A DNA stretch of 13,794 nt from Lachnospiraceae bacterium UBA4316 (GTDB lineage: Bacteria; Bacillota; Clostridia; Lachnospirales; Lachnospiraceae): positions 1 through 13,794 of the forward strand of contig DGUG01000143.1 of assembly GCA_002394535.1 (NCBI GenBank). Reading direction: 5' to 3'. This document shows, piece after piece, positions 1 to 6,276 of this stretch. Position numbers and translations under genes: made by a program. How positions within the stretch are numbered: the stretch's first letter is position 1; the number at the start of each line of letters is the position of its first letter. The notes under the pieces are model-generated. The model ran no database searches. It saw only the letters and a program-made list of their open reading frames with translations, and had not been told where the DNA came from.

Positions 1-2
1 GC

Positions 3-1112
3 GGGCAGGAGAGCGAACTCGACGGGCTCGAGGAGCGTGCCAAGGCAAGCGGCGCCACCAAGCTGTATATAGAAGACGTCATTGACGAATTCTGTGACGA
101 ATACGTTGTTCCGTGCGTTCAGGGCTGTGCCGTTTACGAGAATAAATATCTTCTCGGAACGTCCATGGCAAGGCCCGTTATCGCAAAAAGACTCGTGGAA
201 ATAGCCCGCAAAGAAGGGGCTTCCGCCATCTGCCACGGTGCGACCGGCAAAGGAAATGATCAGATCCGCTTTGAACTTGCAATCAAAGCACTTGCTCCTG
301 ATCTTAAGATCATTGCAGCATGGCGCGATGACAAATGGACCCTTGACTCCCGTGAATCGGAGATCAAATACTGCAACGATCACGGCATCAATCTTCCCTT
401 CTCGGCCGATAACAGCTACAGCCGTGACAGAAACCTCTGGCATATAAGCCACGAAGGGCTGGAGCTGGAGGATCCCGCAAACGAGCCTAATTACGATCAT
501 CTTCTCGTACTCGGCGTATCTCCCGAAAAAGCTCCCGATGAAAGCGAGTATGTTACCATGACTTTCGAGGCCGGTGTTCCTACAAGTATTAACGGCAAGA
601 AGATGAAAGTTTCCGATATAATCCGCACCTTAAACAAACTGGGCGGCAAGCACGGTATCGGTATAGTCGATATCGTGGAGAACCGCGTTGTCGGCATGAA
701 ATCACGCGGCGTATATGAGACCCCCGGAGGAACAATCCTTATGGAAGCTCACCAGCAGCTTGAAGAACTCATTCTCGACCGCGACACATATGCCCTTAAA
801 AAAGACATGGGAAACAAGCTGGCACAGATAGTATATGAAGGAAAATGGTTCACTCCTCTTCGTGAGGCTGTATGCGCATTCATTGAAAGCACACAGAAAT
901 ATGTGACCGGCGAGGTTAAATTCAAGCTGTACAAAGGCAATATCATCAAAGCCGGCACAACATCTCCCTATTCTCTCTACAATGAGAGTATTGCAAGTTT
1001 TACAACGGGAGACCTCTACGATCACCATGATGCTACCGGATTTATCAATCTGTTCGGGCTGTCCTGCAAAGTCCGCGCCATGAAGATGCAGGAAGTAAAT
1101 AAAAAGAAATAA
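3..1112 (+). CDS. argG: Argininosuccinate synthase, 5'-truncated by the window
   Basis: Condenses citrulline and aspartate with ATP to argininosuccinate, the penultimate step of arginine synthesis, in the cytoplasm. The reading frame is open from base 3, giving 369 residues; full-length ArgG is about 400-410 residues, so only some 40 N-terminal residues, including the ATP-binding SGGLDTS loop, lie outside the window. The visible part has the family's hallmarks: a GTSMARP segment just before an AICHGATGKGNDQIRFE stretch (citrulline/aspartate and ATP site), then AAWRDD, the NLWHISHEGLELEDP segment and, near the end, a YETPGG motif. The ATG at 165 is internal and not the start. It stops with TAA 6 bases before the next gene. 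Family assignment is secure; I see nothing damaged. Confidence 0.97.
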   Translation, partial: GQESELDGLEERAKASGATKLYIEDVIDEFCDEYVVPCVQGCAVYENKYLLGTSMARPVIAKRLVEIARKEGASAICHGATGKGNDQIRFELAIKALAPDLKIIAAWRDDKWTLDSRESEIKYCNDHGINLPFSADNSYSRDRNLWHISHEGLELEDPANEPNYDHLLVLGVSPEKAPDESEYVTMTFEAGVPTSINGKKMKVSDIIRTLNKLGGKHGIGIVDIVENRVVGMKSRGVYETPGGTILMEAHQQLEELILDRDTYALKKDMGNKLAQIVYEGKWFTPLREAVCAFIESTQKYVTGEVKFKLYKGNIIKAGTTSPYSLYNESIASFTTGDLYDHHDATGFINLFGLSCKVRAMKMQEVNKKK

Positions 1113-1118
1113 TCACCT

Positions 1119-1415
1119 ATGATCGTTATTTCATACATTGCAATATATCTTGTTGCTATCAATCTTGCCGGGTTTACTGCTTTTGGGATCGATAAAAGCA
1201 AAGCCCGGCGCAACAAGTGGCGAATCCCCGAGGCCACCCTGTTTTTGTTTGCCATTTTCGGCGGCAGCATAGGGTGCCTTATTGGTATGCAAACATTCAG
1301 GCATAAAACGCAAAAGAGCACCTTTTATATCGGGATTCCGGTAATTCTCGGAATCCAGTTGCTTGTGATCGCTTATCTGATCTTTCTGTCTCCCTTTTCC
1401 TTCAGAATACTCTGA
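1119..1415 (+). CDS. DUF1294 family small membrane protein
   Basis: A 98-residue hydrophobic protein with about three membrane segments (residues 3-22, 39-58 and 71-92). The loop between the first two carries the DUF1294 signature: FGIDKSKAR at 22-29, WRIPE at 34-38, then FGGSIG at 47-52 and FRHKT at 60-64. Function of the family is unknown; it is found in many bacteria as a lone small integral membrane protein. It starts 6 bases after the argG stop, so it may be cotranscribed, but the stretch before the ATG has no good Shine-Dalgarno sequence, suggesting weak translation or coupling to argG. Family call is from recognisable motifs; no role is inferred. Confidence 0.88.
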   Translation: MIVISYIAIYLVAINLAGFTAFGIDKSKARRNKWRIPEATLFLFAIFGGSIGCLIGMQTFRHKTQKSTFYIGIPVILGIQLLVIAYLIFLSPFSFRIL

Positions 1416-1432
1416 TTAATGTGATCATATAT

Positions 1433-1462
1433 GTGACAATATGCTAAGCCTATCCTTATTAA
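1433..1462 (+). promoter_or_regulatory. Possible promoter of the LytTR regulator gene
   Basis: GTGACA at 1433-1438 (5 of 6 to the -35 consensus) and TATTAA at 1457-1462 (4 of 6) are separated by 18 bases, ending 15 bases before the regulator's ATG. The short distance to the start codon and the weak -10 make this tentative. Confidence 0.3.
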
Positions 1463-1477
1463 ACACGGAGGAATATC

Positions 1478-2209
1478 ATGACAATCTATCTTGCAATCTG
1501 CGACAACAATATAGCCGACAGAAAACAGCTTGAAAGGCTGCTTGAGAGAGAAAAGGATACAAGACTTCGCGAAGACTATGATGTCCTCTATATAGACTCC
1601 TTCGGGAGCGAAGAAGCGCTTATGACCACTCCGGTCAAATACGACATTTTCTTTGTCGATATAACCGAGGGAGCCTCCAACGGTATGGAGATCGCAAAAA
1701 AGCTCCGGCTTCGCGGTATAGCAGCCCCTATTGTCCTGTGCCAGTCTTCAATAAACTATACATCTTACGTTAATGCCCCGGAAGATATAGTCTATATCGA
1801 AAAGCCTCTGACCAAAGGTCAGGTAAGTCATCTCGTCGATGTAGCTCTTGAGTGGGCGAAGCGCAGAACTCCTCTTATTGAGGCAAGGTGTCAGAAAGAC
1901 ACCCGATTTCTCCAGTATGACGAACTTATAAGGGCTATTCCCCTTGAAAAATTCCTTACAAGGCTGTGCCTCTCAAGTGGCGAGTTTCTAGATGCGACCG
2001 ATTCGGTCAAATCTATCGAAAGGCAGCTCGAGCCCTACGGTTGCTTTATCAAATGTAAAAAGGACATTGTCAACATCTACCACATAGAATCTGCAATAGA
2101 ACACGGTTTTAAACTGTCAAATCAGGACATTGTATATTATTCCTCCATGCAGAGAAACAATATCATCAAAACCATGGCAAATAATATGCGGTATTTAAAG
2201 GTGCAGTAA
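1478..2209 (+). CDS. Response regulator with LytTR DNA-binding domain (AgrA/LytR type)
   Basis: A 243-residue two-domain regulator. Residues 1-125 form a receiver domain: D9 of the acidic pocket, probable phospho-acceptor D61 (FFVDIT), S90/S91 at the switch position and the conserved K109-P110. The pocket reads CDNN where most members have two adjacent acidic residues, so one is Asn. Residues about 133-243 are a LytTR domain, with the typical SGEFLDATDSVKSIE and FIKCKKDIVNIYHIES strands; this class binds direct repeats upstream of peptide, toxin or quorum-sensing genes. The start is set by GGAGG six bases before the ATG at 1478. No histidine kinase is adjacent. Its 3' end overlaps that of the convergent lipase gene by 15 bases. 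A link to the secretion operon is possible but unproven. Confidence 0.9.
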   Translation: MTIYLAICDNNIADRKQLERLLEREKDTRLREDYDVLYIDSFGSEEALMTTPVKYDIFFVDITEGASNGMEIAKKLRLRGIAAPIVLCQSSINYTSYVNAPEDIVYIEKPLTKGQVSHLVDVALEWAKRRTPLIEARCQKDTRFLQYDELIRAIPLEKFLTRLCLSSGEFLDATDSVKSIERQLEPYGCFIKCKKDIVNIYHIESAIEHGFKLSNQDIVYYSSMQRNNIIKTMANNMRYLKVQ

Positions 2210-3502
2210 TGCCTGTGCATCTGTCTCACACCTCTCATACATTGTCATGACCATTCCGGTAAGATCAGATAACCTTTCTATGGCCTCCTTTATTCTCATT
2301 ATGTTTTCGCATGTATCGTTAAGCTTATGTTCGGCGCAGATCTTGGAAGATGTGGTATAAGCAAGATTTCTCCTGACATGGTCTATAGAACGCATAATAC
2401 CTTCCATAAGCATTACCTGATCTGACAGAAGATTGGCAGCTCTTGTACATTCATTCATGTTTATTCCCGCGTAATTTGCCGCCAATGGCTCTTTTGCTAT
2501 AGGCGTATATAATTTCCCGGTGACCTTCTTTATGAACTCTCCGGCAAATGCACCTAACACAGGGGCTGCGCAGTCCGTCAACACCCTGTCGGGAGGGGTA
2601 CACAGAAGTCCCGATATTGTACTTCCCGCGATCGTTCCCAGCGTCTCCTTCTCTTTTAAATCAAGAGGTTCCAGGGTGTCGCACATTCTGTCCGTTAAGG
2701 CATCAAGCAGTGCAGACACTGCTCCTCTTCCTCTTATGCTCGTAAAATATCCCTCCTCATCAAAGGTATTTTCTGTCAGAAGTGTTACAGATGAGTGGGC
2801 ATCCTTTGCAGAAGGGGCATTATTAACATATATACAGGTCCCCGCTATGCATGTAAGCAGAATGTTAACAAAATCATTGTATGCGGATATGGATTTAATC
2901 TTTGGGGCTGCTTTTGCTATAAGCATGGGATTTTCGTTTATAAAATCATCTCCGAAACCCTGCCCGTCAAATGACAGGCACGATTCTATCTTTTCTTCAT
3001 TTTTCACAGTCACGTACTGCGCCATATTTCCGCCTTTGGAATGCCCCGTAACGACAATGTCCTTATATATCCCGCACTCGTACTTCACAAAATCGGATGC
3101 CACACTCTGAATCCTTGTATCTTTGTAATACGCCCCGTCAAAGTTATCGCTCCACGCTTCTTTTGTTCCTCCGGTTCCTCTGAACACCACAACGGGATCT
3201 TCATCCTTCGGGTCCGTATAGCATATAGCCCGTACATCAGCCTCTTCCAGACGGCGGCTGGCAGATAGTAATCCGAATTCGGGATTTTCCTGTATTCTCT
3301 CATCCATCCGGCTAAACACCGTCACCACATCCTCTGTGCTCATTCCGCCCCCTGCAGCCGCAGCACTAACGCTTTCGGGTGTAAATTCACCGTCCGCTGT
3401 TTTGTAGCTGTTTATTATATCTCCCAGCGGCTTGTTGGATAAGCATGCAGGTATATATGCAAAATTTGATAAAAGCAGTAATTCCTGCTCGGTATATCCC
3501 AT
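2195..3502 (-). CDS. Lipase-fold protein, candidate type VII-secreted effector with C-terminal targeting domain
   Basis: A 435-residue protein, last in the secretion operon. Residues about 1-245 form an alpha/beta hydrolase of the class-3 lipase/DUF2974 (Mbeg1-like) type: FRGTGGTKEAW at 107-117 near the oxyanion site, nucleophile elbow GHSKGG at 153-158 (Ser155), a probable Asp at 210 (SAYNDF) and His at 236 (DAHSS). There is no signal peptide. The last 90-95 residues are predicted helical, with heptad-like hydrophobic spacing similar to WXG100/LXG-type targeting domains, and carry YERCE at 422-426, a YxxxE motif known in type VII substrates. Toxin domain first and targeting domain last matches the arrangement reported for the Staphylococcus aureus lipase TslA. 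ATG at 3502 overlaps the upstream stop (TGATG) and has GGGGA upstream; a GTG one codon earlier is less likely. Lipase fold is well supported, secretion is inference. Confidence 0.85.
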   Translation of the reverse strand: MGYTEQELLLLSNFAYIPACLSNKPLGDIINSYKTADGEFTPESVSAAAAGGGMSTEDVVTVFSRMDERIQENPEFGLLSASRRLEEADVRAICYTDPKDEDPVVVFRGTGGTKEAWSDNFDGAYYKDTRIQSVASDFVKYECGIYKDIVVTGHSKGGNMAQYVTVKNEEKIESCLSFDGQGFGDDFINENPMLIAKAAPKIKSISAYNDFVNILLTCIAGTCIYVNNAPSAKDAHSSVTLLTENTFDEEGYFTSIRGRGAVSALLDALTDRMCDTLEPLDLKEKETLGTIAGSTISGLLCTPPDRVLTDCAAPVLGAFAGEFIKKVTGKLYTPIAKEPLAANYAGINMNECTRAANLLSDQVMLMEGIMRSIDHVRRNLAYTTSSKICAEHKLNDTCENIMRIKEAIERLSDLTGMVMTMYERCETDAQALLHL

Positions 3503-4770
3503 CACTCTATCCCCACTGCATACGTTCTTGCACCTATAGTCAGTCTGTCATCATTTTCCAGCTTTATCGCACTTATCCTCACACCGTTGACTTTTGTACC
3601 GTTTGAAGAGGCAAGATCCTTAACATATACATCACCCTCATCTTCATACAATTCGCAGTGCCGCTTTGACAGAGCATCATCACCCGTTATGGTCACATCA
3701 CACCCGCCCCTGCCTATACTCATACTGCCGCAAAGTGCAATTTTGTATGCCCTGCTGCTTTCACAGTCTGTTAGCGTGACAAACCTTCCGCCTGCATCAA
3801 GAAGCCTCGTTTCGCTTGCGCTGTCTCCGAGCATTACAGTCTCGACTCCGTTTAATTCAAAATCCTCAAAATACTCTTCTTCGTCATCTTCCCGATCCCG
3901 GCAACTATTTCCGTCATACTCGGCCTTTCGGCGCTTCATAATGATAAATCCGCCGAGAATACCAACAATAAGTCCAATTACGATAAGTACGGCCGCCAGA
4001 ACAAATGCTCCGGACCCTTCAAAAAATCCCGGGGAGTCATCGTATTCATATATGACTTTTCCGGCCTCTCCGATCTCCTGCACCGTCTCATCCTCTTCCA
4101 TGCTATCCACCGGCTCTGCAATATCCGTGATGTTTTCTTCTTCAGGAATTTCGGGTTCAGCCTGATCTTCGGTCCCCTCCTCGTACTTTTTCCAGTGAAC
4201 AAGAGCATACTCGTCCATCGCGGAAAAAATCATCTCTGTCAGTTGTCTGTCGATCCCGGCATCGGAGCCCTTAAAATCCGTCTCAAAAATTCTCCCTCCG
4301 CTTGTAGTGGCTATAGCCGAGAGCACCTTTTTCTCCGAAGCATTGTTTTCCTGATTAAGCATTACAACATAGACAGGGTAGCCCGAATTCTCAAGAAGAT
4401 AATACAGTTCCTCTTTCTCATGGCCTGTTGCAGCCCCTTCGATCCCGTCCGAGAACACAAGAATATCCCTGCAGGCAAAATCCGATGCCTTCCATCTTCC
4501 TACAATCTCCGAGAGTGTATCGCACAAATTGGAATCCTTTGCGGCAAACTCCAGCATGTCGGCCTCGCATACAAGGTCACTAACATCATCCTTATACTCC
4601 TCCTCCGACAGAATATCGTGCTCATATGTATTAAGGCAGAAGGTCCTGTCCTCTTTTTTATGGTAAAAGAGGTATTTAAGAGTGGTTTTAACTATCTTCC
4701 GGTTAACTTCGCTAACTGTCGCATCATTATCGACAAGCACAAGTGTCTGGCCGCATACACGCATACTCAA
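3502..4770 (-). CDS. vWA - transmembrane - FHA protein of the secretion operon
   Basis: A 422-residue membrane protein. Residues about 7-190 look like a von Willebrand A domain: strand TLVLVDNDATVS (MIDAS-like D14-x-D16-x-T18 in place of DxSxS), a possible metal-site Thr at 85, and ILVFSDG with D108. An acidic linker (195-250) leads to one membrane helix at 253-278, followed by KRRK. Residues about 345-415 are an FHA domain: SIGRG at 351-355, SKRH at 368-371, SSNGT at 388-392; FHA binds phosphothreonine. The basic cluster after the helix predicts the FHA in the cytoplasm and the vWA outside, yet no signal peptide precedes the vWA. The start is TTG at 4770 because GGGGAGG lies 7 bases before it; the ATG at 4764 would be 13 away. 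It overlaps the preceding WXG100 gene by 4 bases. It may be the structural membrane partner in a locus with no EssB; that is inference. Confidence 0.85.
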   Translation of the reverse strand: MSMRVCGQTLVLVDNDATVSEVNRKIVKTTLKYLFYHKKEDRTFCLNTYEHDILSEEEYKDDVSDLVCEADMLEFAAKDSNLCDTLSEIVGRWKASDFACRDILVFSDGIEGAATGHEKEELYYLLENSGYPVYVVMLNQENNASEKKVLSAIATTSGGRIFETDFKGSDAGIDRQLTEMIFSAMDEYALVHWKKYEEGTEDQAEPEIPEEENITDIAEPVDSMEEDETVQEIGEAGKVIYEYDDSPGFFEGSGAFVLAAVLIVIGLIVGILGGFIIMKRRKAEYDGNSCRDREDDEEEYFEDFELNGVETVMLGDSASETRLLDAGGRFVTLTDCESSRAYKIALCGSMSIGRGGCDVTITGDDALSKRHCELYEDEGDVYVKDLASSNGTKVNGVRISAIKLENDDRLTIGARTYAVGIE

Positions 4771-5081
4771 ATTACTGCCTCCCCTGCAAGATCCGCTGTG
4801 ATACTGCCGCTGTCATTCTCCGCCTGAATATATTCATTCGCTATATCCGTAAGCGAATCGGCGTGCTTTCTGATTAGGGCATAGAGTTTATTCATGTCGT
4901 CAGACAGTGCAGCAAACCTGTTTGCAAAGCCTGTTGCAGCCTCACCCTGCCAGACAGGCTTCAAACTGTCCACAATGGATATCATCTCCTCCGTAAGACT
5001 CCTGACATTGGCCTCCGTACTTTGAAAATCGCCTGCCGCTTCAATAAGCTTTTCCGGCGTAACTTTAAGCATTGTATTCAT
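4767..5081 (-). CDS. WXG100 family protein (fourth of four)
   Basis: A 104-residue helical hairpin protein of the ESAT-6/EsxA family, small substrates and partners of type VII secretion. The turn motif is W44-Q-G46 (KPVWQGEAA), and the C-terminal helix has YIQAE at 84-88, the YxxxD/E secretion motif. It is the most canonical of the four WXG100 proteins here and the closest in layout to EsxA/YukE. It starts at ATG 5081, overlapping the TAA of the upstream gene by one base (TAATG), with GGGAGGG seven bases before; ATG at 5072 would be too far from that site. The vWA-FHA gene follows with a 4-base overlap, so translation is probably coupled. Confidence 0.93.
   Translation of the reverse strand: MNTMLKVTPEKLIEAAGDFQSTEANVRSLTEEMISIVDSLKPVWQGEAATGFANRFAALSDDMNKLYALIRKHADSLTDIANEYIQAENDSGSITADLAGEAVI
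4771..4784 (-). promoter_or_regulatory. Shine-Dalgarno site that selects a TTG start
   Basis: On the minus strand GGGGAGG (4784-4778) sits 7 bases before TTG at 4770. The next in-frame ATG (4764) is 13 bases away, so the site favours the TTG start, whose codon overlaps the stop of the upstream WXG100 gene (TTGA). Confidence 0.65.
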
Positions 5082-5368
5082 TACATAGCCCTCCCTATAT
5101 TCTTCTCTTCAGCCCGGTCATATCTCTGCGCAATGGTCTCAATTGCATTCAGATACCTGATTATTGTATCGGCAAAGGAATCCATCTGCCCGGAGCTTCG
5201 CATAAATTCACTGTGAAACCTCTCGTTTGCTTCACCCTCCCACATAGTTTTAAGTGCACTCTCCTTTGCACAAAGATTTTCCTTTTCCTGTCTGAACCGA
5301 TGCACAAGACCTAAAAGTTCATCTTTTTTTGTTCTTAACTGCCTGCTGTCCACTTGATAAAATGACAT
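5081..5368 (-). CDS. WXG100 family protein (third of four)
   Basis: A 95-residue all-helical protein. The turn carries W43-E-G45 (TMWEGEANERF), and YDRAE at 83-87 fits the YxxxD/E export motif at the same distance from the W-x-G as in its neighbours. There is no signal peptide or membrane segment. The ATG at 5368 has AAGGAG ten bases upstream; a 46-base gap separates it from the previous gene, the widest among the four WXG100 genes. It probably pairs with an adjacent WXG100 protein or with the helical C-terminus of the lipase; which one cannot be told from sequence alone. Confidence 0.92.
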   Translation of the reverse strand: MSFYQVDSRQLRTKKDELLGLVHRFRQEKENLCAKESALKTMWEGEANERFHSEFMRSSGQMDSFADTIIRYLNAIETIAQRYDRAEEKNIGRAM

Positions 5369-5414
5369 ACGTTATTTTCTCCTTTCTTGTTAACATAACT
5401 ATCGACTATTTGGG

Positions 5415-5720
5415 TCAAAATATCATATTTAAAGCAGATTTTTCTGCCCTGTATACTATATTTGCAGTCGATCTGATACTCCTGGCGGTATTCGCAAGAT
5501 CCTCCGCAGTTCTGTAGATTTCGGCTGTTGTGTTCCTTCCGGCAAGTTCTATTGACTCATTTGAATCACCCCTCCAGTGGTTTTTCAGTATCAGGAATGC
5601 GGACTCGATCCCGTTATTGGCAATCCGGCTCAGATCATCAGCCAGTCTGTCAAGTTCCTTTGCCTGATCCATTGCCCGAAGATAATCCATCTCAATCTCA
5701 TATTTTGTTTTTTCTCTCAT
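5415..5720 (-). CDS. WXG100-like protein (second of four), variant motifs
   Basis: A 101-residue helical protein. The turn is W49-R-G51 (KNHWRGDSNESI), six residues later than in its neighbours because of a longer charged N-terminus. The C-terminal helix ends VYRAEK: Glu falls at the third rather than the fourth position after Tyr90, so the strict YxxxD/E motif is missing. In type VII heterodimers often only one partner carries that motif, so this protein may be the signal-less member of a pair. ATG at 5720 is preceded by AGGAG at nine bases and overlaps the end of the upstream WXG100 gene by 23 bases. It is less canonical than the others but clearly the same fold by pattern and context. Confidence 0.87.
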   Translation of the reverse strand: MREKTKYEIEMDYLRAMDQAKELDRLADDLSRIANNGIESAFLILKNHWRGDSNESIELAGRNTTAEIYRTAEDLANTARSIRSTANIVYRAEKSALNMIF

Positions 5721-6015
5721 GCATATAATCTCCTATCAGCCTTTGAACTTTTCTCTCATTTTGAATATACAGCTCCAGCATTTTTCGTAGTATTTCCAGT
5801 GTTCTCCCGATACGTCCCAGAAAGACTCCTATGTCGGTAATATCCTTTACCGCAGATGCCATGTATGCCTCATTAGCCCCTCCGTTCCAGAAAATATCAG
5901 TATTTGCCGTATATCCGGCTATTTTACCTATCTCTTCGTTAAGCCTCATATACAGTTCCGTCAGCTGCACTGTCTTATCCCTCAGCAGCCGGTAATCTAT
6001 CTCAAGGATCCCCAT
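5698..6015 (-). CDS. WXG100 family protein (first of four)
   Basis: A 105-residue helical protein. W43-N-G45 (IFWNGGANEAY) forms the turn, and YIQNE at 83-87 matches the YxxxD/E export motif, followed by a basic tail ending HERKNKI. I chose ATG 6015 because the GGGGTG site lies ten bases before it; a TTG two codons upstream (6021) would be too close. The start overlaps the 3' end of the EsaB-like gene by 14 bases, and its own end overlaps the next WXG100 gene by 23 bases, so four genes in a row are translationally linked. Confidence 0.91.
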   Translation of the reverse strand: MGILEIDYRLLRDKTVQLTELYMRLNEEIGKIAGYTANTDIFWNGGANEAYMASAVKDITDIGVFLGRIGRTLEILRKMLELYIQNERKVQRLIGDYMHERKNKI

Positions 6016-6232
6016 TGTCAATTATCACCCCGCTTCCCGTATACATTCCCGCCTCTGTAAGAGTCATGTCATCGGTCACGTTTTTTTCGGATGTAATCAT
6101 CAGAATCTTGTCATATTTGACATTGTAAAAACGTGACAAAAAGCACTTGAACTCCTTTACTGACATTTTTTCCCCGACCCTTACGCAAAGTCTTTTATTC
6201 TCTTTCGGTAGTATCAGTTCTATAGATATCAT
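6002..6232 (-). CDS. esaB: EsaB/YukD-like ubiquitin-fold protein
   Basis: A 76-residue protein with the beta-grasp pattern of YukD/EsaB: an N-terminal strand pair (ISIELILPKENKRLCVRV), a helix (VKEFKCFLSRFYNVKYD), then ILMITSEKNVTDDMTLTEAGMYTGSGVIII-type strands ending near the C-terminus. EsaB is a small cytoplasmic component needed for, or regulating, type VIIb secretion; it is not known to be conjugated, and no C-terminal GlyGly is present here (it ends NGDP). Its place between the ATPase genes and the WXG100 genes is typical of firmicute type VII loci and strengthens the reading of the whole operon. ATG at 6232 has AAAGGT about ten bases upstream. Confidence 0.88.
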   Translation of the reverse strand: MISIELILPKENKRLCVRVGEKMSVKEFKCFLSRFYNVKYDKILMITSEKNVTDDMTLTEAGMYTGSGVIIDNGDP

Positions 6233-6276
6233 ATGTTACTTAACCTTTGTATAATTGGAGTTTTGAGTTATCCACA

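Noticed and set aside
2520..3110. 196-codon open frame on the + strand inside the lipase gene
   Set aside because: It is antisense to a clearly coding gene with recognisable lipase motifs, shows no domain, and has no ribosome binding site; codon-bias shadow.
4195..4827. 210-codon open frame on the + strand across the vWA domain and the WXG100 end
   Set aside because: Antisense to two genes with clear domains; the translated product has no recognisable family pattern.
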